NCBI RefSeq assembly: GCF_000019525.1
Contig: NC_010506.1
Span: 2,108,001 to 2,172,000 of the forward strand
Source: Shewanella woodyi ATCC 51908
Lineage (GTDB): Bacteria; Pseudomonadota; Gammaproteobacteria; Enterobacterales; Shewanellaceae
Direction: 5' to 3'
Length of the DNA: 64,000 nucleotides
The notes beneath the pieces are model-generated. The model was not told the DNA's origin. It was given only the letters and a program-made list of their open reading frames with translations, and made no database searches. Positions within the stretch are counted from its first letter, which is position 1. The number at the start of each line of letters is the position of its first letter. This document shows, in pieces, positions 1 to 8,450 of the stretch. A program made the position numbers and the translations under genes.

Positions 1-7
1 AGATACT

Positions 8-1372
8 CTAGGCGTCATGGTGAACCTCCTGATTAAAACGTTTTGAATGGCTTTTCTGTTCCTCTTCAGTGCAGATAGCCTGCTTATTAAGAATGAACAG
101 TTGAATGTAAAAACTAAGGGCTGGCATGCAGATAAGGTGAATAATTAAGATCCCAAGGGCTACTGCGACTAGCCCCCATTGACTGCAGACTGCGATTGTA
201 ATGGCTAGCAGTAGCGTAAAGCCGAGGTTAAAGCTGAGATTTAATCGACTTTTGTTCAGGCTAATGAGTAGCTGACTTGCTGCTTCGCCTATGGGCCTTA
301 CTAGACCACTTAGGCAGAGAAGGATAAATACAGGTAGAGCACCGGCTTCTATCCACTTACTGCCATAGATTAATGGCAAGTAAATTGGAGAGAGAAGGGT
401 TTGTAGTGTAATGACTGGAATGGCAATTTTTAAGATCAATATTAATGAGTGACTGTAACGTGCTTTAAGCTCTTGGGAGGCGATGATTTTTTGTTGATCT
501 TTTTTTGCGCCACAAAGGTGAGAATATAGCGCCGTTCCGTAGCTTTGAATAATGCCAAGGCTTATCCCTAAACTCGTGTTAAAAGCAAAAAAGTAGATCC
601 CCAAAGCCTCTAAACCAAGAAAGTAGCCGATTAAGAGGTAGTCGATGTTTTGTCTCAACGAGATACTCAGATCGCTCAAACCAACCATAGACCCAAAATT
701 AAACATTTTAGGAATAGGCAAACCACTCACACTGTGGTCATTAGATTTGGGAAGTGGGTTATGGTACCTGTGTATGGCTATCCAGATCAGTATAACCAGC
801 ACCTTTGGCAATATAATGGCCCAAATTCCCAATCCCAAGAGTGCAAATGTGGCGGTTAGGAGTCCATCACCTACGGTTTGCCATAAAATTGCGCGGCCAA
901 CAACGCGCATTTTATTTGCTCTAAGATTAATTGCTGCATGCAGCATACCGATAGGAAGAAGGAGGTAGCTTGTTGCCATGAGTATCATAGGCGCGATAAT
1001 GATCGTGTCTTGGTGATAAAATGCGAGAGGCCAACTGAGTAAGCTCATGGCAACAAATGCGGTGATTGATGCAAACCAATTTATTTTGTTTGCATTTGGG
1101 AGTGATGCAGCCAGCTCATCATCGTTCATCTTGATGAGTGATGCAGAGGTGATCCTTCTAGTGGGAGTACAGATGAGTTCAAAACAGGTCAGTATTATGG
1201 CGACTTGCCCGAACACTTCAGGGGTAAATATCCGGGCTAAAATAATACTGGAAGCTAGGCGTACAACACGTCCCATGACTTGAGCCGATCCCAACCAGAA
1301 GAGGCTTTTTGAGAAGCGACTCTTAGCTTGCATTGTTGTGAGATCTGTTTGTTGCTTTAGTACTTGGCTCAT
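8..1372 (-). CDS. Polysaccharide flippase (Wzx/MATE-like, MOP superfamily)
   Basis: A 454-aa, very hydrophobic protein with about 12 predicted membrane segments. The N-terminal region (residues 20-60) reads like the start of lipopolysaccharide/exopolysaccharide flippases (FWLGSAQVMGRVVRLASSII). The family moves undecaprenyl-linked repeat units across the inner membrane. The basic N- and C-terminal tails (about 20 residues each) are cytoplasmic in this family. It sits downstream of the ligase/polymerase, Wzz and Wza genes on the same strand, after a 216-bp gap that holds LuxO-type boxes and a degenerate -24/-12 element, so it may have its own promoter. The substrate cannot be read from sequence; the glycosyltransferases are presumably left of the window. 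Confidence 0.85.
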   Translation of the reverse strand: MSQVLKQQTDLTTMQAKSRFSKSLFWLGSAQVMGRVVRLASSIILARIFTPEVFGQVAIILTCFELICTPTRRITSASLIKMNDDELAASLPNANKINWFASITAFVAMSLLSWPLAFYHQDTIIIAPMILMATSYLLLPIGMLHAAINLRANKMRVVGRAILWQTVGDGLLTATFALLGLGIWAIILPKVLVILIWIAIHRYHNPLPKSNDHSVSGLPIPKMFNFGSMVGLSDLSISLRQNIDYLLIGYFLGLEALGIYFFAFNTSLGISLGIIQSYGTALYSHLCGAKKDQQKIIASQELKARYSHSLILILKIAIPVITLQTLLSPIYLPLIYGSKWIEAGALPVFILLCLSGLVRPIGEAASQLLISLNKSRLNLSFNLGFTLLLAITIAVCSQWGLVAVALGILIIHLICMPALSFYIQLFILNKQAICTEEEQKSHSKRFNQEVHHDA

Positions 1373-1409
1373 ACATAAACCTTGCTGATACCGGGTCTAG
1401 GTTAAGTAA

Positions 1410-1425
1410 TACAGGTTTCATGCCA
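1410..1425 (-). promoter_or_regulatory. Degenerate sigma-54-like promoter before the flippase gene
   Basis: On the minus strand the sequence is TGGCAT-N5-CTGTA. The -24 half matches the sigma-54 consensus, but the invariant GC of the -12 half is GT, so by itself this is weak. It gains some support from two LuxO-type boxes 85-130 bp upstream. The flanking bases also resemble those of the good sigma-54 promoter at 8120-8135 (both have CTAGGTTAA close by). Confidence 0.25.
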
Positions 1426-1509
1426 AGGATTGATGTTTTGTTAATGCATTGAAAGTAAAGTGATAAATATGAGGCTTTGTTAGCCAACTGTGGTTTTTTG
1501 ATGAGTTGG

Positions 1510-1554
1510 TTGCACCTTGCTATTGATATTCATTAGCTGTGTTGCAAATTGCAA
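1510..1554. promoter_or_regulatory. Pair of LuxO-type binding boxes
   Basis: Bases 1542-1554 read TTGCAAATTGCAA, a perfect match to the published LuxO consensus TTGCA-W3-TGCAA. Bases 1510-1522 read TTGCACCTTGCTA, a weaker match. The pair lies in the gap upstream of the flippase gene. A LuxO/SypG-type sigma-54 activator is encoded at 12969-14477, which makes it the natural candidate to bind here. No binding data; inference from motif and context. Confidence 0.5.
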
Positions 1555-1588
1555 TCATCTGCAATTGCTTTTTAGTTTAGCTCTTTAT

Positions 1589-2845
1589 CTACTGACCTTT
1601 TCGTTTATGCGCAATACCAACAATAATCAGCCCAGGCCAGAATAGGTAAGCTAAGATCTCTAAATTTTCCCCAAAGGTGTAAAGAAATATCTGTAATAGC
1701 ACTGCAATTGCTGAAGCCGCGACTGGGGATTTTGATATTTCGCTAATTAAACTTAGTAGGCTGCAGATCAAAGGGAGCGCTAGTGCAATGGCGCCAACCA
1801 AGCCTTTAACGAATAGCAGACCAAACCAAGTATGATGAGAACCGATAGGCATATATTCCACGAGGTGGGGACCTCGCTCCACGATACCATGCCCCCACAC
1901 GAGAGCCTCGTTAGACCAGCGCTGCAGTGCAATTTGTCCTAGATGTTCCCTTACGCGAGTTGAACCCGCTCTTGCTGATTTAATTGCTGCAATACTGAGC
2001 TCTATCTTTTCAATAACCTGAATACCCACTAATCCTAATAGGAGAACAGAGGGGGATGCTAAGAAGTAGAGCCAAGGAGATCTGTGCCATCGGATAAAGG
2101 CAAAATAACCAAGTAGAAGAAAGTAGCAGACAATGGCTAAGCGTGACTGAGAAACTAAGATCATAACTAAGCTACCTAAGACCCCATATACCTTATAGCG
2201 GCGCTCTTTCTCCTGAATGGCAAAGTTAAGAAATAGGTTTCCCATCATGCCTAAAGCTGGTGCCCATGGGGTGAAGAGACGCCACCTAGGGGTGCCACTG
2301 CCTGGGTCGATTTCATAAAGGCTAACGCTGAAAAACTCAGGGCCTGGGCCACCAATAATACTTAAGGGAGAGACATATAGGGTACTAGGTAGTCCTACAA
2401 GCCATGCGAGAATACAGAAAGGCAGGATAATAAGGGTGTGTTTACAGACAATACAGCAGGCTCGATAGATAAGTTCTGGCCTTATTTTTAATGAGCCTAG
2501 CAGTGGAAAAACAGCGAGCAGGGCCCAACCCTTTGCCCAACCTATGCTGGACTTGATTAATTTAGGGGTCCCAAGTTCAAAGTCGAAATGCGCGATGACA
2601 AGTGCGATTAGCATAGTACACATGCCAAATATCCAGCAGAGTTGAGCTGGAGTGAGGACGAAGTCTTCTCGTTCAAATATATAGCGTTTTGCCATTCTCA
2701 ACAGGAGTATCCAACCGATAACTGGGGCGACGATATACATGGCGCCCAGAACCCAGAATAGGTAGGTATAGGTGATGCTGTACCAGATAATCTTCTCATC
2801 TGTATTCATCGCTGTGGGATCTGGGTTAAATCGTTTGCTCCCCAT
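1589..2845 (-). CDS. O-antigen ligase/polymerase-like membrane protein (Wzy/WaaL family)
   Basis: A 418-aa protein with about 10-12 hydrophobic segments and one large periplasmic loop (about residues 290-345). That loop contains the arginine- and histidine-rich stretch typical of the Wzy_C/O-antigen ligase family (TRVREHLGQIAL, then GSHHTWFGLLFVKG with the HxxW-type motif). The family polymerises or transfers lipid-linked glycans at the periplasmic face. It lies 19 bp downstream of the Wzz-like gene and is probably in its operon. In the Vibrio syp locus the counterpart would be SypL-like. Whether it is a polymerase or a ligase is not decidable here. Confidence 0.8.
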   Translation of the reverse strand: MGSKRFNPDPTAMNTDEKIIWYSITYTYLFWVLGAMYIVAPVIGWILLLRMAKRYIFEREDFVLTPAQLCWIFGMCTMLIALVIAHFDFELGTPKLIKSSIGWAKGWALLAVFPLLGSLKIRPELIYRACCIVCKHTLIILPFCILAWLVGLPSTLYVSPLSIIGGPGPEFFSVSLYEIDPGSGTPRWRLFTPWAPALGMMGNLFLNFAIQEKERRYKVYGVLGSLVMILVSQSRLAIVCYFLLLGYFAFIRWHRSPWLYFLASPSVLLLGLVGIQVIEKIELSIAAIKSARAGSTRVREHLGQIALQRWSNEALVWGHGIVERGPHLVEYMPIGSHHTWFGLLFVKGLVGAIALALPLICSLLSLISEISKSPVAASAIAVLLQIFLYTFGENLEILAYLFWPGLIIVGIAHKRKGQ

Positions 2846-2864
2846 AGAGACTCCTTTCGATAAA

Positions 2865-4271
2865 TTAAGTCATCAATATCTTTTGTAAAATAGGCTTTCT
2901 AACCCAAAGAATACTTAATCCAGCTAAACAGAAGATGGAGGATATAATCCCACCAAGGAGTGCTAGAACGGTGGAGAGTTTGTTTGGCTTTTCTGGCAGT
3001 GATGGTGGCGCGAGCAGTTGAATGAGTGGGTAAGCCGAATAGATATCGGCTTTTCCTATATCAAGTTTTGCTATGGCAGAAGTGAATACAGCGGTGGCGA
3101 GTTGATGCTCTCTATGAAGATCTTCGAGTTTAGCGGCATCATCGTTACTGTCTTCTAGTCGGGTATCCCATGCGGCAATCTGGGTTGTTAAACTTTTTAT
3201 CTCTTGGTTTAACCCTTCAGCCTCAGTGTTTAAAGAGATGAGCTGTCTCATTAATTGAGCTCGGCCGTCGATATCATCTGCAGAGAGCTTAAGCATCAAG
3301 ACATCATCTTGGTAACCTAACAATATTTTGCAGCGTTTTTTTAAGGCCTGAAATAGTGCGTTTTGTTGATGCTTTTGAGTCATCACTTGTGGGTGTTTCT
3401 TTCCATATCGACCTGAATACTCTGCCAAGGTTGTCGTTGCTTGAGTATAGATCACTAAGAGCTGTTGATAGAGTTGATCATTTTTCAGTTTGAGTAGATC
3501 TGCAGCTTGCTTGGCGTTGAGTGATAGATGCATCTCAAGCATCTTCTGGCTGGCTATGACCCCCTGAAGTTTTGATACCATATTGACTCTATTGTGTCTG
3601 AGTCTCTCAATGGTAAGCGCAAGCTCCTTAAATTGGTCCAGAGAGACCAGTCCGATTTGAGACTGAAAACTAAGGATTTTATCTTGACTCTGGCTGACTT
3701 TACTTGCAAAGCCGTCGAGACCAACTTTGACGCCATTTTCTCTCTGTTGTGTTTCATCGTCTCTTAATCTGGACAGTAGAGCTTGTAAGCTATGGTAGTG
3801 AGCCCATGCTTTTTCTTGGGCGCCCTCAGCACTGGGGCCACTGATGGTAAATTGCATCAATCCCGTTTGATTTGGCAATTTAAGCTTAGGTTTGCCCATT
3901 TTATAATTAGGAATTTTGATTGTTTTAGCGGCAGCATTTATCAACACACTGCTCATAGAGAGCGCTTTATAGTTTTCACGTGGGTCGATGGCAGAACTGG
4001 CGTAGGGAGAGCTATTCGTGCTGGTGGCTTGCCCTATGCTGTCGAGATTGACGAGCGCACCAGCGCCTGCACCGGGTAAGATTAAGGTCCATTTACTCTC
4101 AAAACGAGTTGGACTAATGACTAACACTAAGGTCACTAAGGTCCAGATGATAGCCAGAGCTCCAATTGCCGTCTTGATATAAACCCATCGACGAGCATTA
4201 ACAGGAAGGCTGCTTCCTTTTACTGCTGCTCGCCTTAACCAGAGCAGCTGACTGGGATGGTGTTTTTTCAT
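2865..4271 (-). CDS. Polysaccharide chain-length determinant/Wzz-GumC family protein
   Basis: A 468-aa protein with a membrane segment near residues 32-52 (AIGALAIIWTLVTLVLVI) and a second at 433-457, bracketing a long periplasmic helical region with coiled-coil character (residues about 160-390). This is the Wzz/PCP architecture. No Walker A or tyrosine-rich tail is present, so it is not a BY-kinase fusion. The C-terminal proline-rich stretch before TM2 (APPSLPEKPNK) is a hallmark of the family. It sits between the Wza-like and ligase genes with about 20-bp gaps. Expected role: control of glycan chain length and linking the polymerase to the Wza exporter. Confidence 0.85.
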   Translation of the reverse strand: MKKHHPSQLLWLRRAAVKGSSLPVNARRWVYIKTAIGALAIIWTLVTLVLVISPTRFESKWTLILPGAGAGALVNLDSIGQATSTNSSPYASSAIDPRENYKALSMSSVLINAAAKTIKIPNYKMGKPKLKLPNQTGLMQFTISGPSAEGAQEKAWAHYHSLQALLSRLRDDETQQRENGVKVGLDGFASKVSQSQDKILSFQSQIGLVSLDQFKELALTIERLRHNRVNMVSKLQGVIASQKMLEMHLSLNAKQAADLLKLKNDQLYQQLLVIYTQATTTLAEYSGRYGKKHPQVMTQKHQQNALFQALKKRCKILLGYQDDVLMLKLSADDIDGRAQLMRQLISLNTEAEGLNQEIKSLTTQIAAWDTRLEDSNDDAAKLEDLHREHQLATAVFTSAIAKLDIGKADIYSAYPLIQLLAPPSLPEKPNKLSTVLALLGGIISSIFCLAGLSILWVRKPILQKILMT

Positions 4272-4290
4272 CTCTCTTCCCTGTCCTTAG

Positions 4291-5553
4291 TTAAAGTATG
4301 CCGAGTAAGGTGGCAGGAACAATGATCTCAGTTATTGTTCGTGCTATTTCACGTATATTGGTGACACCAGAGTCATAGCAGGCTATTCCGTCACCAGGAA
4401 GCAGTACTGGGTTTATGTGTGATTTCCAAGATTGCGACATCAGGACATCAACAGAGCGTTCAACGACATCAACCTCTTGAGTAATAGGGTTTTTTGTTAC
4501 AAGTACAACGTGCCTACTTGCATTGGTACTTTGAGCCCCCCCAACACAGTTACCGCCAATAACACCTGTTAATAAGCGTGTTCCATAGGGGAATCGAGTT
4601 GCTTCTGTATCAACGGCAGATTGAGCATTGCTGCTTGCAGGTTGAGTCAGATTAGAGATGAAAACACGAATACCAGGCGCGGTGATCTGTGATGGCCTAG
4701 CGAGTGAATCATCAAAGTGAGTATTTTGCGGCACATGGATATGGTCTTCGGCCATTAAAGTTAGGCGAGGTACAGGGTCTCCATTAATTACCCCTGTGAG
4801 ATCTACTTCAATGATATGCCGACCTCGGGTGATTACTATCCGACTAATGTCGGCATTTGGGCTGATACCGCCAGATGCTTTTAAGGCCATATAGATGCTT
4901 CTGCCTGCGGCTTGATCACCTGAATGCCCACCATCATCATCTTTGATCTCTGTATCTGATTTACGGTTGATACTGTGCAGCCCAGGTTCAAACACAGCAC
5001 CAGATACACTGACTTGAATAGGTGCCCATCTTAGGGGGGTAATACTTAACCTGATCGCGCCTTCAAGCATCAAGTTTTCATCGACTAACAGCTGTTTTAT
5101 GTTCTTTTTCAGTGAGGGGATAGATACCCCGTGGGCTTTAAGGGCTGGCAGGTAAGGAAGATAGATAAAACCGTCTGCGTTAACTTCGACTTTTGCACTA
5201 AACTCATCACCATTTAATATTTTGATGCTCACTCTATCGCCCACAGATAGGAGTGGCGTGTTAAACAGTTTAGTAAATGAGGCATAGTCTGAAGCTGATG
5301 TGATGGTTTTAGTCGCAGGGGTATCTTTACTTGCTACCTCAGCGATATACCCTCTCATGTAGGGGGTTTTATTACCGTAGTAGTGGCAAGTTTTCTCCTT
5401 TTGTTTGCTACTCATTTGATTGAGTTTCTGTTTCTTTTTGTCACTTTGGCAAACATTATCCCTATGGGACATGTTGGGGGTAATACAAGCTGATAGGCTT
5501 ATCACTCCGACGACAAGGAGTGCTTTCAGAAATAGAAGGCGGGTAGTTTTCAT
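4291..5553 (-). CDS. Wza-like outer-membrane polysaccharide export lipoprotein
   Basis: I place the start at the ATG at 5553, preceded by a GGAG ribosome site, because it yields a clean lipoprotein signal (MKTTRLLFLKALLVVGVISLSAC, shown as: basic start, hydrophobic core, lipobox LSAC with the Cys at residue 23). An upstream in-frame ATG would add 40 residues that overlap the STAS gene. The 420-aa product has a Poly_export domain at about 110-200 (GDRVSIKILNGDEF) followed by SLBB-type domains. It should form the outer-membrane channel for the exopolysaccharide, as SypC does in Vibrio. The next gene downstream is Wzz-like. Confidence 0.85.
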   Translation of the reverse strand: MKTTRLLFLKALLVVGVISLSACITPNMSHRDNVCQSDKKKQKLNQMSSKQKEKTCHYYGNKTPYMRGYIAEVASKDTPATKTITSASDYASFTKLFNTPLLSVGDRVSIKILNGDEFSAKVEVNADGFIYLPYLPALKAHGVSIPSLKKNIKQLLVDENLMLEGAIRLSITPLRWAPIQVSVSGAVFEPGLHSINRKSDTEIKDDDGGHSGDQAAGRSIYMALKASGGISPNADISRIVITRGRHIIEVDLTGVINGDPVPRLTLMAEDHIHVPQNTHFDDSLARPSQITAPGIRVFISNLTQPASSNAQSAVDTEATRFPYGTRLLTGVIGGNCVGGAQSTNASRHVVLVTKNPITQEVDVVERSVDVLMSQSWKSHINPVLLPGDGIACYDSGVTNIREIARTITEIIVPATLLGIL

Positions 5554-5614
5554 GACTGAGACTCCGTTGTTAGTTATGCCGTTGGTATGTTGATAGTCTT
5601 GTATCAAGCTCGTT

Positions 5615-5956
5615 TTACTGCTCACAGATATGCTCAATTGCGGCAGTTCTATCTTCATAGATGGCAAAAACATGATGTAAGCGAGTTAGCTCTATTAAAG
5701 CCCTGACTCCTGCACTTGGAGAGAGCAGGATGATCTCTCCTGCTTTTTTCTGAGTTAACTTGAGTGCAGAAACTAAAACGGATAGCCCACTTGAGTCGAT
5801 GAATTCAACTTGATGAAGATCTAACACGAGTTTATTTGAACCAGTTTCTATCTGATGAGTAATGGCGGCTCTAAGTGTCGGAGTTTGGGTTATCACCATC
5901 TCTTTAGGAAGTGTAACTAGGCATGCATTGTTGAGTGCTAATGGAGAGAATTTCAT
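5615..5956 (-). CDS. STAS-domain anti-sigma-factor antagonist-like protein (SypA/SpoIIAA type)
   Basis: A single-domain STAS protein of 113 aa. The phospho-acceptor motif is clear: residues 52-60 FIDSSGLSV, where Ser56 aligns with the serine that RsbW/SpoIIAB kinases phosphorylate. It has a strong ribosome site (AAGGAGCT) and a sigma-54 promoter about 70 bp upstream at 6028-6043. It heads the operon with the Wza, Wzz and ligase genes. The matching kinase (6316-6708) and PP2C phosphatase (6701-8083) are next door, giving a complete partner switch. In Vibrio fischeri, SypA in the same position controls biofilm formation; that is the best functional analogy. Confidence 0.9.
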   Translation of the reverse strand: MKFSPLALNNACLVTLPKEMVITQTPTLRAAITHQIETGSNKLVLDLHQVEFIDSSGLSVLVSALKLTQKKAGEIILLSPSAGVRALIELTRLHHVFAIYEDRTAAIEHICEQ

Positions 5957-6027
5957 ATTAAGCTCCTTAGAGAATCACATTGAGTATTAAGGTGTTAGGG
6001 TATCTATTATCTGGTTACTTTTGTTAT

Positions 6028-6043
6028 TGCACAACTTAGGCCA
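6028..6043 (-). promoter_or_regulatory. Sigma-54 promoter of the STAS-wza-wzz operon
   Basis: The minus strand reads TGGCCT-AAGTT-GTGCA. The GG and GC are 10 bp apart, as required for -24/-12 elements. The start site would be near 6017, about 60 bp before the STAS start codon. Two LuxO-type boxes lie 70-97 bp upstream, the usual distance for a sigma-54 enhancer. Confidence 0.6.
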
Positions 6044-6112
6044 TTTTTTATCGTATTGAATATAAAGGTAAAAAAATATTTTTATGGCACTTTCTTACTG
6101 ATATCTATCAGA

Positions 6113-6140
6113 ATGCAAATTGCTGCGATGCAGAATGCGA
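6113..6140. promoter_or_regulatory. Tandem LuxO-type boxes upstream of the STAS operon
   Basis: Two imperfect matches to TTGCA-W3-TGCAA lie 15 bp apart: ATGCAAATTGCTG (6113-6125) and ATGCAGAATGCGA (6128-6140). The first shares the decamer TGCAAATTGC with the boxes near 1543 and 8229. Their position is right for an enhancer of the sigma-54 promoter at 6028-6043. The surrounding 359-bp gap (5957-6315) has no other gene; it also has a 10-bp inverted repeat, AAGGCAAGAG at 6206-6215 and its complement at 6270-6279, of unknown role. Confidence 0.4.
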
Positions 6141-6315
6141 CATGAGAATTGGTGGTAGTTTGGAAGGTATTGACCGATATTTACTAGATGAAATGTGTAA
6201 AGCGAAAGGCAAGAGGTGGTTCTTGAGGAGAAAGTTAAAATAGTGGATTAACTTAAAATTATTAAATCACTCTTGCCTTGCGTTCATATTGTCTTTTTAT
6301 TTGCGTAGCTCGTAG

Positions 6316-6708
6316 CTAACTCCTTAATAGACTCAGTCTTAGGTGTGTACCTGCGACTGAGCTCTGATACCTGACTTGGTCCATCCAGTTTTGCATGATC
6401 CAAAGTCCTCGACCGGACAAAGATAGCGGTGAAGGGCAAGATATCTGATCGTCTAATGGCGTATAGGGTGAGTTGTCTAAAAGGTCTACGGTAATGCGAT
6501 CATTATTACAGTGTAAAATAACAATAACCTCTTCGATTTGACTATTAGTATGTTCAAGAACATTAGACAGTGCTTCCATTACACATGTGATCACCTTAAA
6601 TTTTTGTTGTGATTGAACACTGTTTTGCTCCAGAAACTGCTCAAGCTCTTTGCACAGTAAGTTACTGTTCCAAACGCATTGTGATAAATTTAATTTGAGA
6701 CTATTCAT
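6316..6708 (-). CDS. RsbW-like anti-sigma-factor serine kinase (HATPase)
   Basis: 130 aa, a stand-alone GHKL ATPase of the RsbW/SpoIIAB class. The N box is EALSNVLEHT (residues about 45-54), the G1 box is DLLDNSPY, and the G2 box is LSGRGLWIMQ. No membrane segment. Its start overlaps the end of the REC-PP2C gene by 8 bp, so translation is probably coupled. Expected reaction: ATP-dependent phosphorylation of the STAS protein on Ser56. In Vibrio SypE and Pseudomonas HsbR, equivalent kinase and phosphatase domains are in one chain; here they are separate. Confidence 0.85.
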   Translation of the reverse strand: MNSLKLNLSQCVWNSNLLCKELEQFLEQNSVQSQQKFKVITCVMEALSNVLEHTNSQIEEVIVILHCNNDRITVDLLDNSPYTPLDDQISCPSPLSLSGRGLWIMQNWMDQVRYQSSVAGTHLRLSLLRS

Positions 6709-8083
6709 ATATCCTCCGAGAGATACAGTCTGAAGCTGAAGTTATTGATGCTTTTGAAAGGGGGTGTACAGGCAATACCTCATTGATAACTGCCTCATTC
6801 TTGAAAGTCCGATCTTCGGTTTCTACATGCGAATAGTAGAGCTCTTTAACGGGAGTGCTATCTAGCATAGGGCTCTGTTTGAAGAGACTTGGCGCAGATA
6901 GCAACATCATCGAAATATCATCTTGTGGTTTTTTTTGCTGCCATAGGTTTATAGAGTGACTGAGATGATGCAATAGGGATTCGGGAGAGAGTGAATGGGC
7001 TTGATCACATCTTTTAACTAATCGAGTGATGCCAAATTCACCAAACCTTGGGTGCATTGATTCATATAATCCATCTGAGTAAAGCATCAAATGTTGATGG
7101 CTTTTTAATGTGAACTTGCTATATCGGTAGCTAAATTGTCTGTCTATTCCCAAGGGAAGCCCTGAATCTAACTCCATTAACCTAGCACCTGTATCGTCTA
7201 ATAATATGGGTTGGGGGTGTCCGGCAACGGTGATTCTAATCTCACCAGTTAAGCTATTTGCAATACCAAGTATTAATGTTGCAAATCGTCCTTTATTTTC
7301 AGGGTCTTCAAAATCTTGGTTAAGCTTGTTGACTATTAAAGCTGGATCTAAGCTTTCCCAATCACAGCTATTACAGCTAAGCTGTTGAGCTAAAGTAAAG
7401 CTCTGCATCGAGGCTGCAATACCGTGTCCAGTCACATCAAGTAGGTAAAATCCAATGTGGGTCTTGTCTATCTCTATGCATTGGAAAATATCACCTGCGA
7501 GCTCCTGTGCTGGATTAAATCGAGTGGCTAAGTGCCACTGATTGATCAAATGACTTGATGATGGCAGGTGAGAGCTTTGCAGTTTTACTGCACTTTTCAT
7601 GTCACTTTGTATCTGCTTAAGGCACTCATGTTCGTTTGCCAGTGCGGTATTAAGCTCACTATTCTTATGGGTCAACTTACGTTGAAGTTTCACAATTCGT
7701 GCTGCGGCTAAGATGCGGACCTTTAGCACGTTAGGCACAAATGGCTTAGAGATAAAATCATCTGCACCGGATTCTATGCCTTGGATCATATGCTCAGCTA
7801 AATTATTGGAAGTTAACAATATGATATAGGGAGGAAAGGGGAGCGATTTTAAATGTTCACAAAGCTCAGGCCCAGTGATCCCCGGCATTCTCCAGTCGCT
7901 AATCACGATATCCACCTCTTGCCTTTCATACTCAAGTATTGCTTGCTCAGCAGAGCTACAACTATTCACGTGAAGTCCCATGTTTTGTAATAGTTGGGCG
8001 ATAAAACAACGCTCACTTTGGGTATCTTCAACGATCAAAATATTAAGATTTTCGGTTTGAAATTTAAATAAGCTATCTACCAT
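6701..8083 (-). CDS. Response regulator with PP2C-type phosphatase output (RsbU/SypE/HsbR-like)
   Basis: 460 aa. The N-terminal receiver domain (residues 14-130) has acidic residues VED at 18-20, phospho-acceptor Asp63 (VISDWRMPG) and the Lys of ISKPF. A helical linker follows. The SpoIIE/PP2C domain spans about 185-395 and carries the metal-binding motifs LAGDIFQ, LDVTGHGIAASM and PQDDISMM. It would dephosphorylate the neighbouring STAS protein when its receiver is phosphorylated or not, as in SypE. The C-terminal 60 residues match nothing I recognise. A strong sigma-54 promoter lies 37 bp upstream of the start codon. Confidence 0.9.
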   Translation of the reverse strand: MVDSLFKFQTENLNILIVEDTQSERCFIAQLLQNMGLHVNSCSSAEQAILEYERQEVDIVISDWRMPGITGPELCEHLKSLPFPPYIILLTSNNLAEHMIQGIESGADDFISKPFVPNVLKVRILAAARIVKLQRKLTHKNSELNTALANEHECLKQIQSDMKSAVKLQSSHLPSSSHLINQWHLATRFNPAQELAGDIFQCIEIDKTHIGFYLLDVTGHGIAASMQSFTLAQQLSCNSCDWESLDPALIVNKLNQDFEDPENKGRFATLILGIANSLTGEIRITVAGHPQPILLDDTGARLMELDSGLPLGIDRQFSYRYSKFTLKSHQHLMLYSDGLYESMHPRFGEFGITRLVKRCDQAHSLSPESLLHHLSHSINLWQQKKPQDDISMMLLSAPSLFKQSPMLDSTPVKELYYSHVETEDRTFKNEAVINEVLPVHPLSKASITSASDCISRRIYE

Positions 8084-8119
8084 AGTCTTGTTCCATCGAG
8101 CTTACCGATACTAGGTTAA

Positions 8120-8135
8120 AGCAATACTTATGCCA
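8120..8135 (-). promoter_or_regulatory. Sigma-54 promoter of the REC-PP2C/RsbW-like operon
   Basis: The minus strand reads TGGCAT-AAGTA-TTGCT, which matches the consensus TGGCAC-N5-TTGCW at all but one position. The start site should be near 8109, giving a leader of about 26 bases. A LuxO-type box lies 93 bp upstream at 8228-8240, shared with the divergent promoter at 8398. Confidence 0.75.
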
Positions 8136-8227
8136 TGGAATAACTGCAGACTTGATAACTATTTGAATATTAACGAGGGGGGATCTATTTTGACTTCATT
8201 ATTATTGTGGAACAGGGGTTAGTCTTG

Positions 8228-8240
8228 TTGCAAATTGCAC
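8228..8240. promoter_or_regulatory. LuxO-type box between divergent sigma-54 promoters
   Basis: TTGCAAATTGCAC differs from the LuxO consensus TTGCA-W3-TGCAA at the last base only. It sits in the 367-bp gap between the REC-PP2C gene and the PhnD-like gene, 93 bp from one sigma-54 promoter and about 158 bp from the other, so a single site could serve both. Confidence 0.5.
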
Positions 8241-8397
8241 TTAGGTGTTTGATGTTGAAAATTCCTGTATCTGTTACTAAGCTTGAAGAGACTAGTCAAT
8301 TTTCATATTAAGTATCATAGGTTTGACGTTAATTTAAAATATCATTTCGACTTATTTAATACTGGCAATAGGCTTGGAACGGCGTAAACACTCTTAA

Positions 8398-8413
8398 TGG
8401 CATACGCTTTGCT
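8398..8413 (+). promoter_or_regulatory. Sigma-54 promoter of the sensor operon
   Basis: TGGCAT-ACGCT-TTGCT matches the -24/-12 consensus at all but one position. The start site should be near 8424, about 27 bases before the GTG start at 8451. Because the operon encodes the sensor that probably feeds the sigma-54 regulator downstream, this predicts feedback control. Confidence 0.75.
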
Positions 8414-8450
8414 CAGCTACTGAAAGATGGCGCTAGTAAGGAGGTGTGAA

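Noticed and set aside
4291..5673. Longer Wza-like protein starting at 5673
   Set aside because: It would overlap the STAS gene and hide the lipoprotein signal; the ATG at 5553 has a ribosome site and a proper lipobox.
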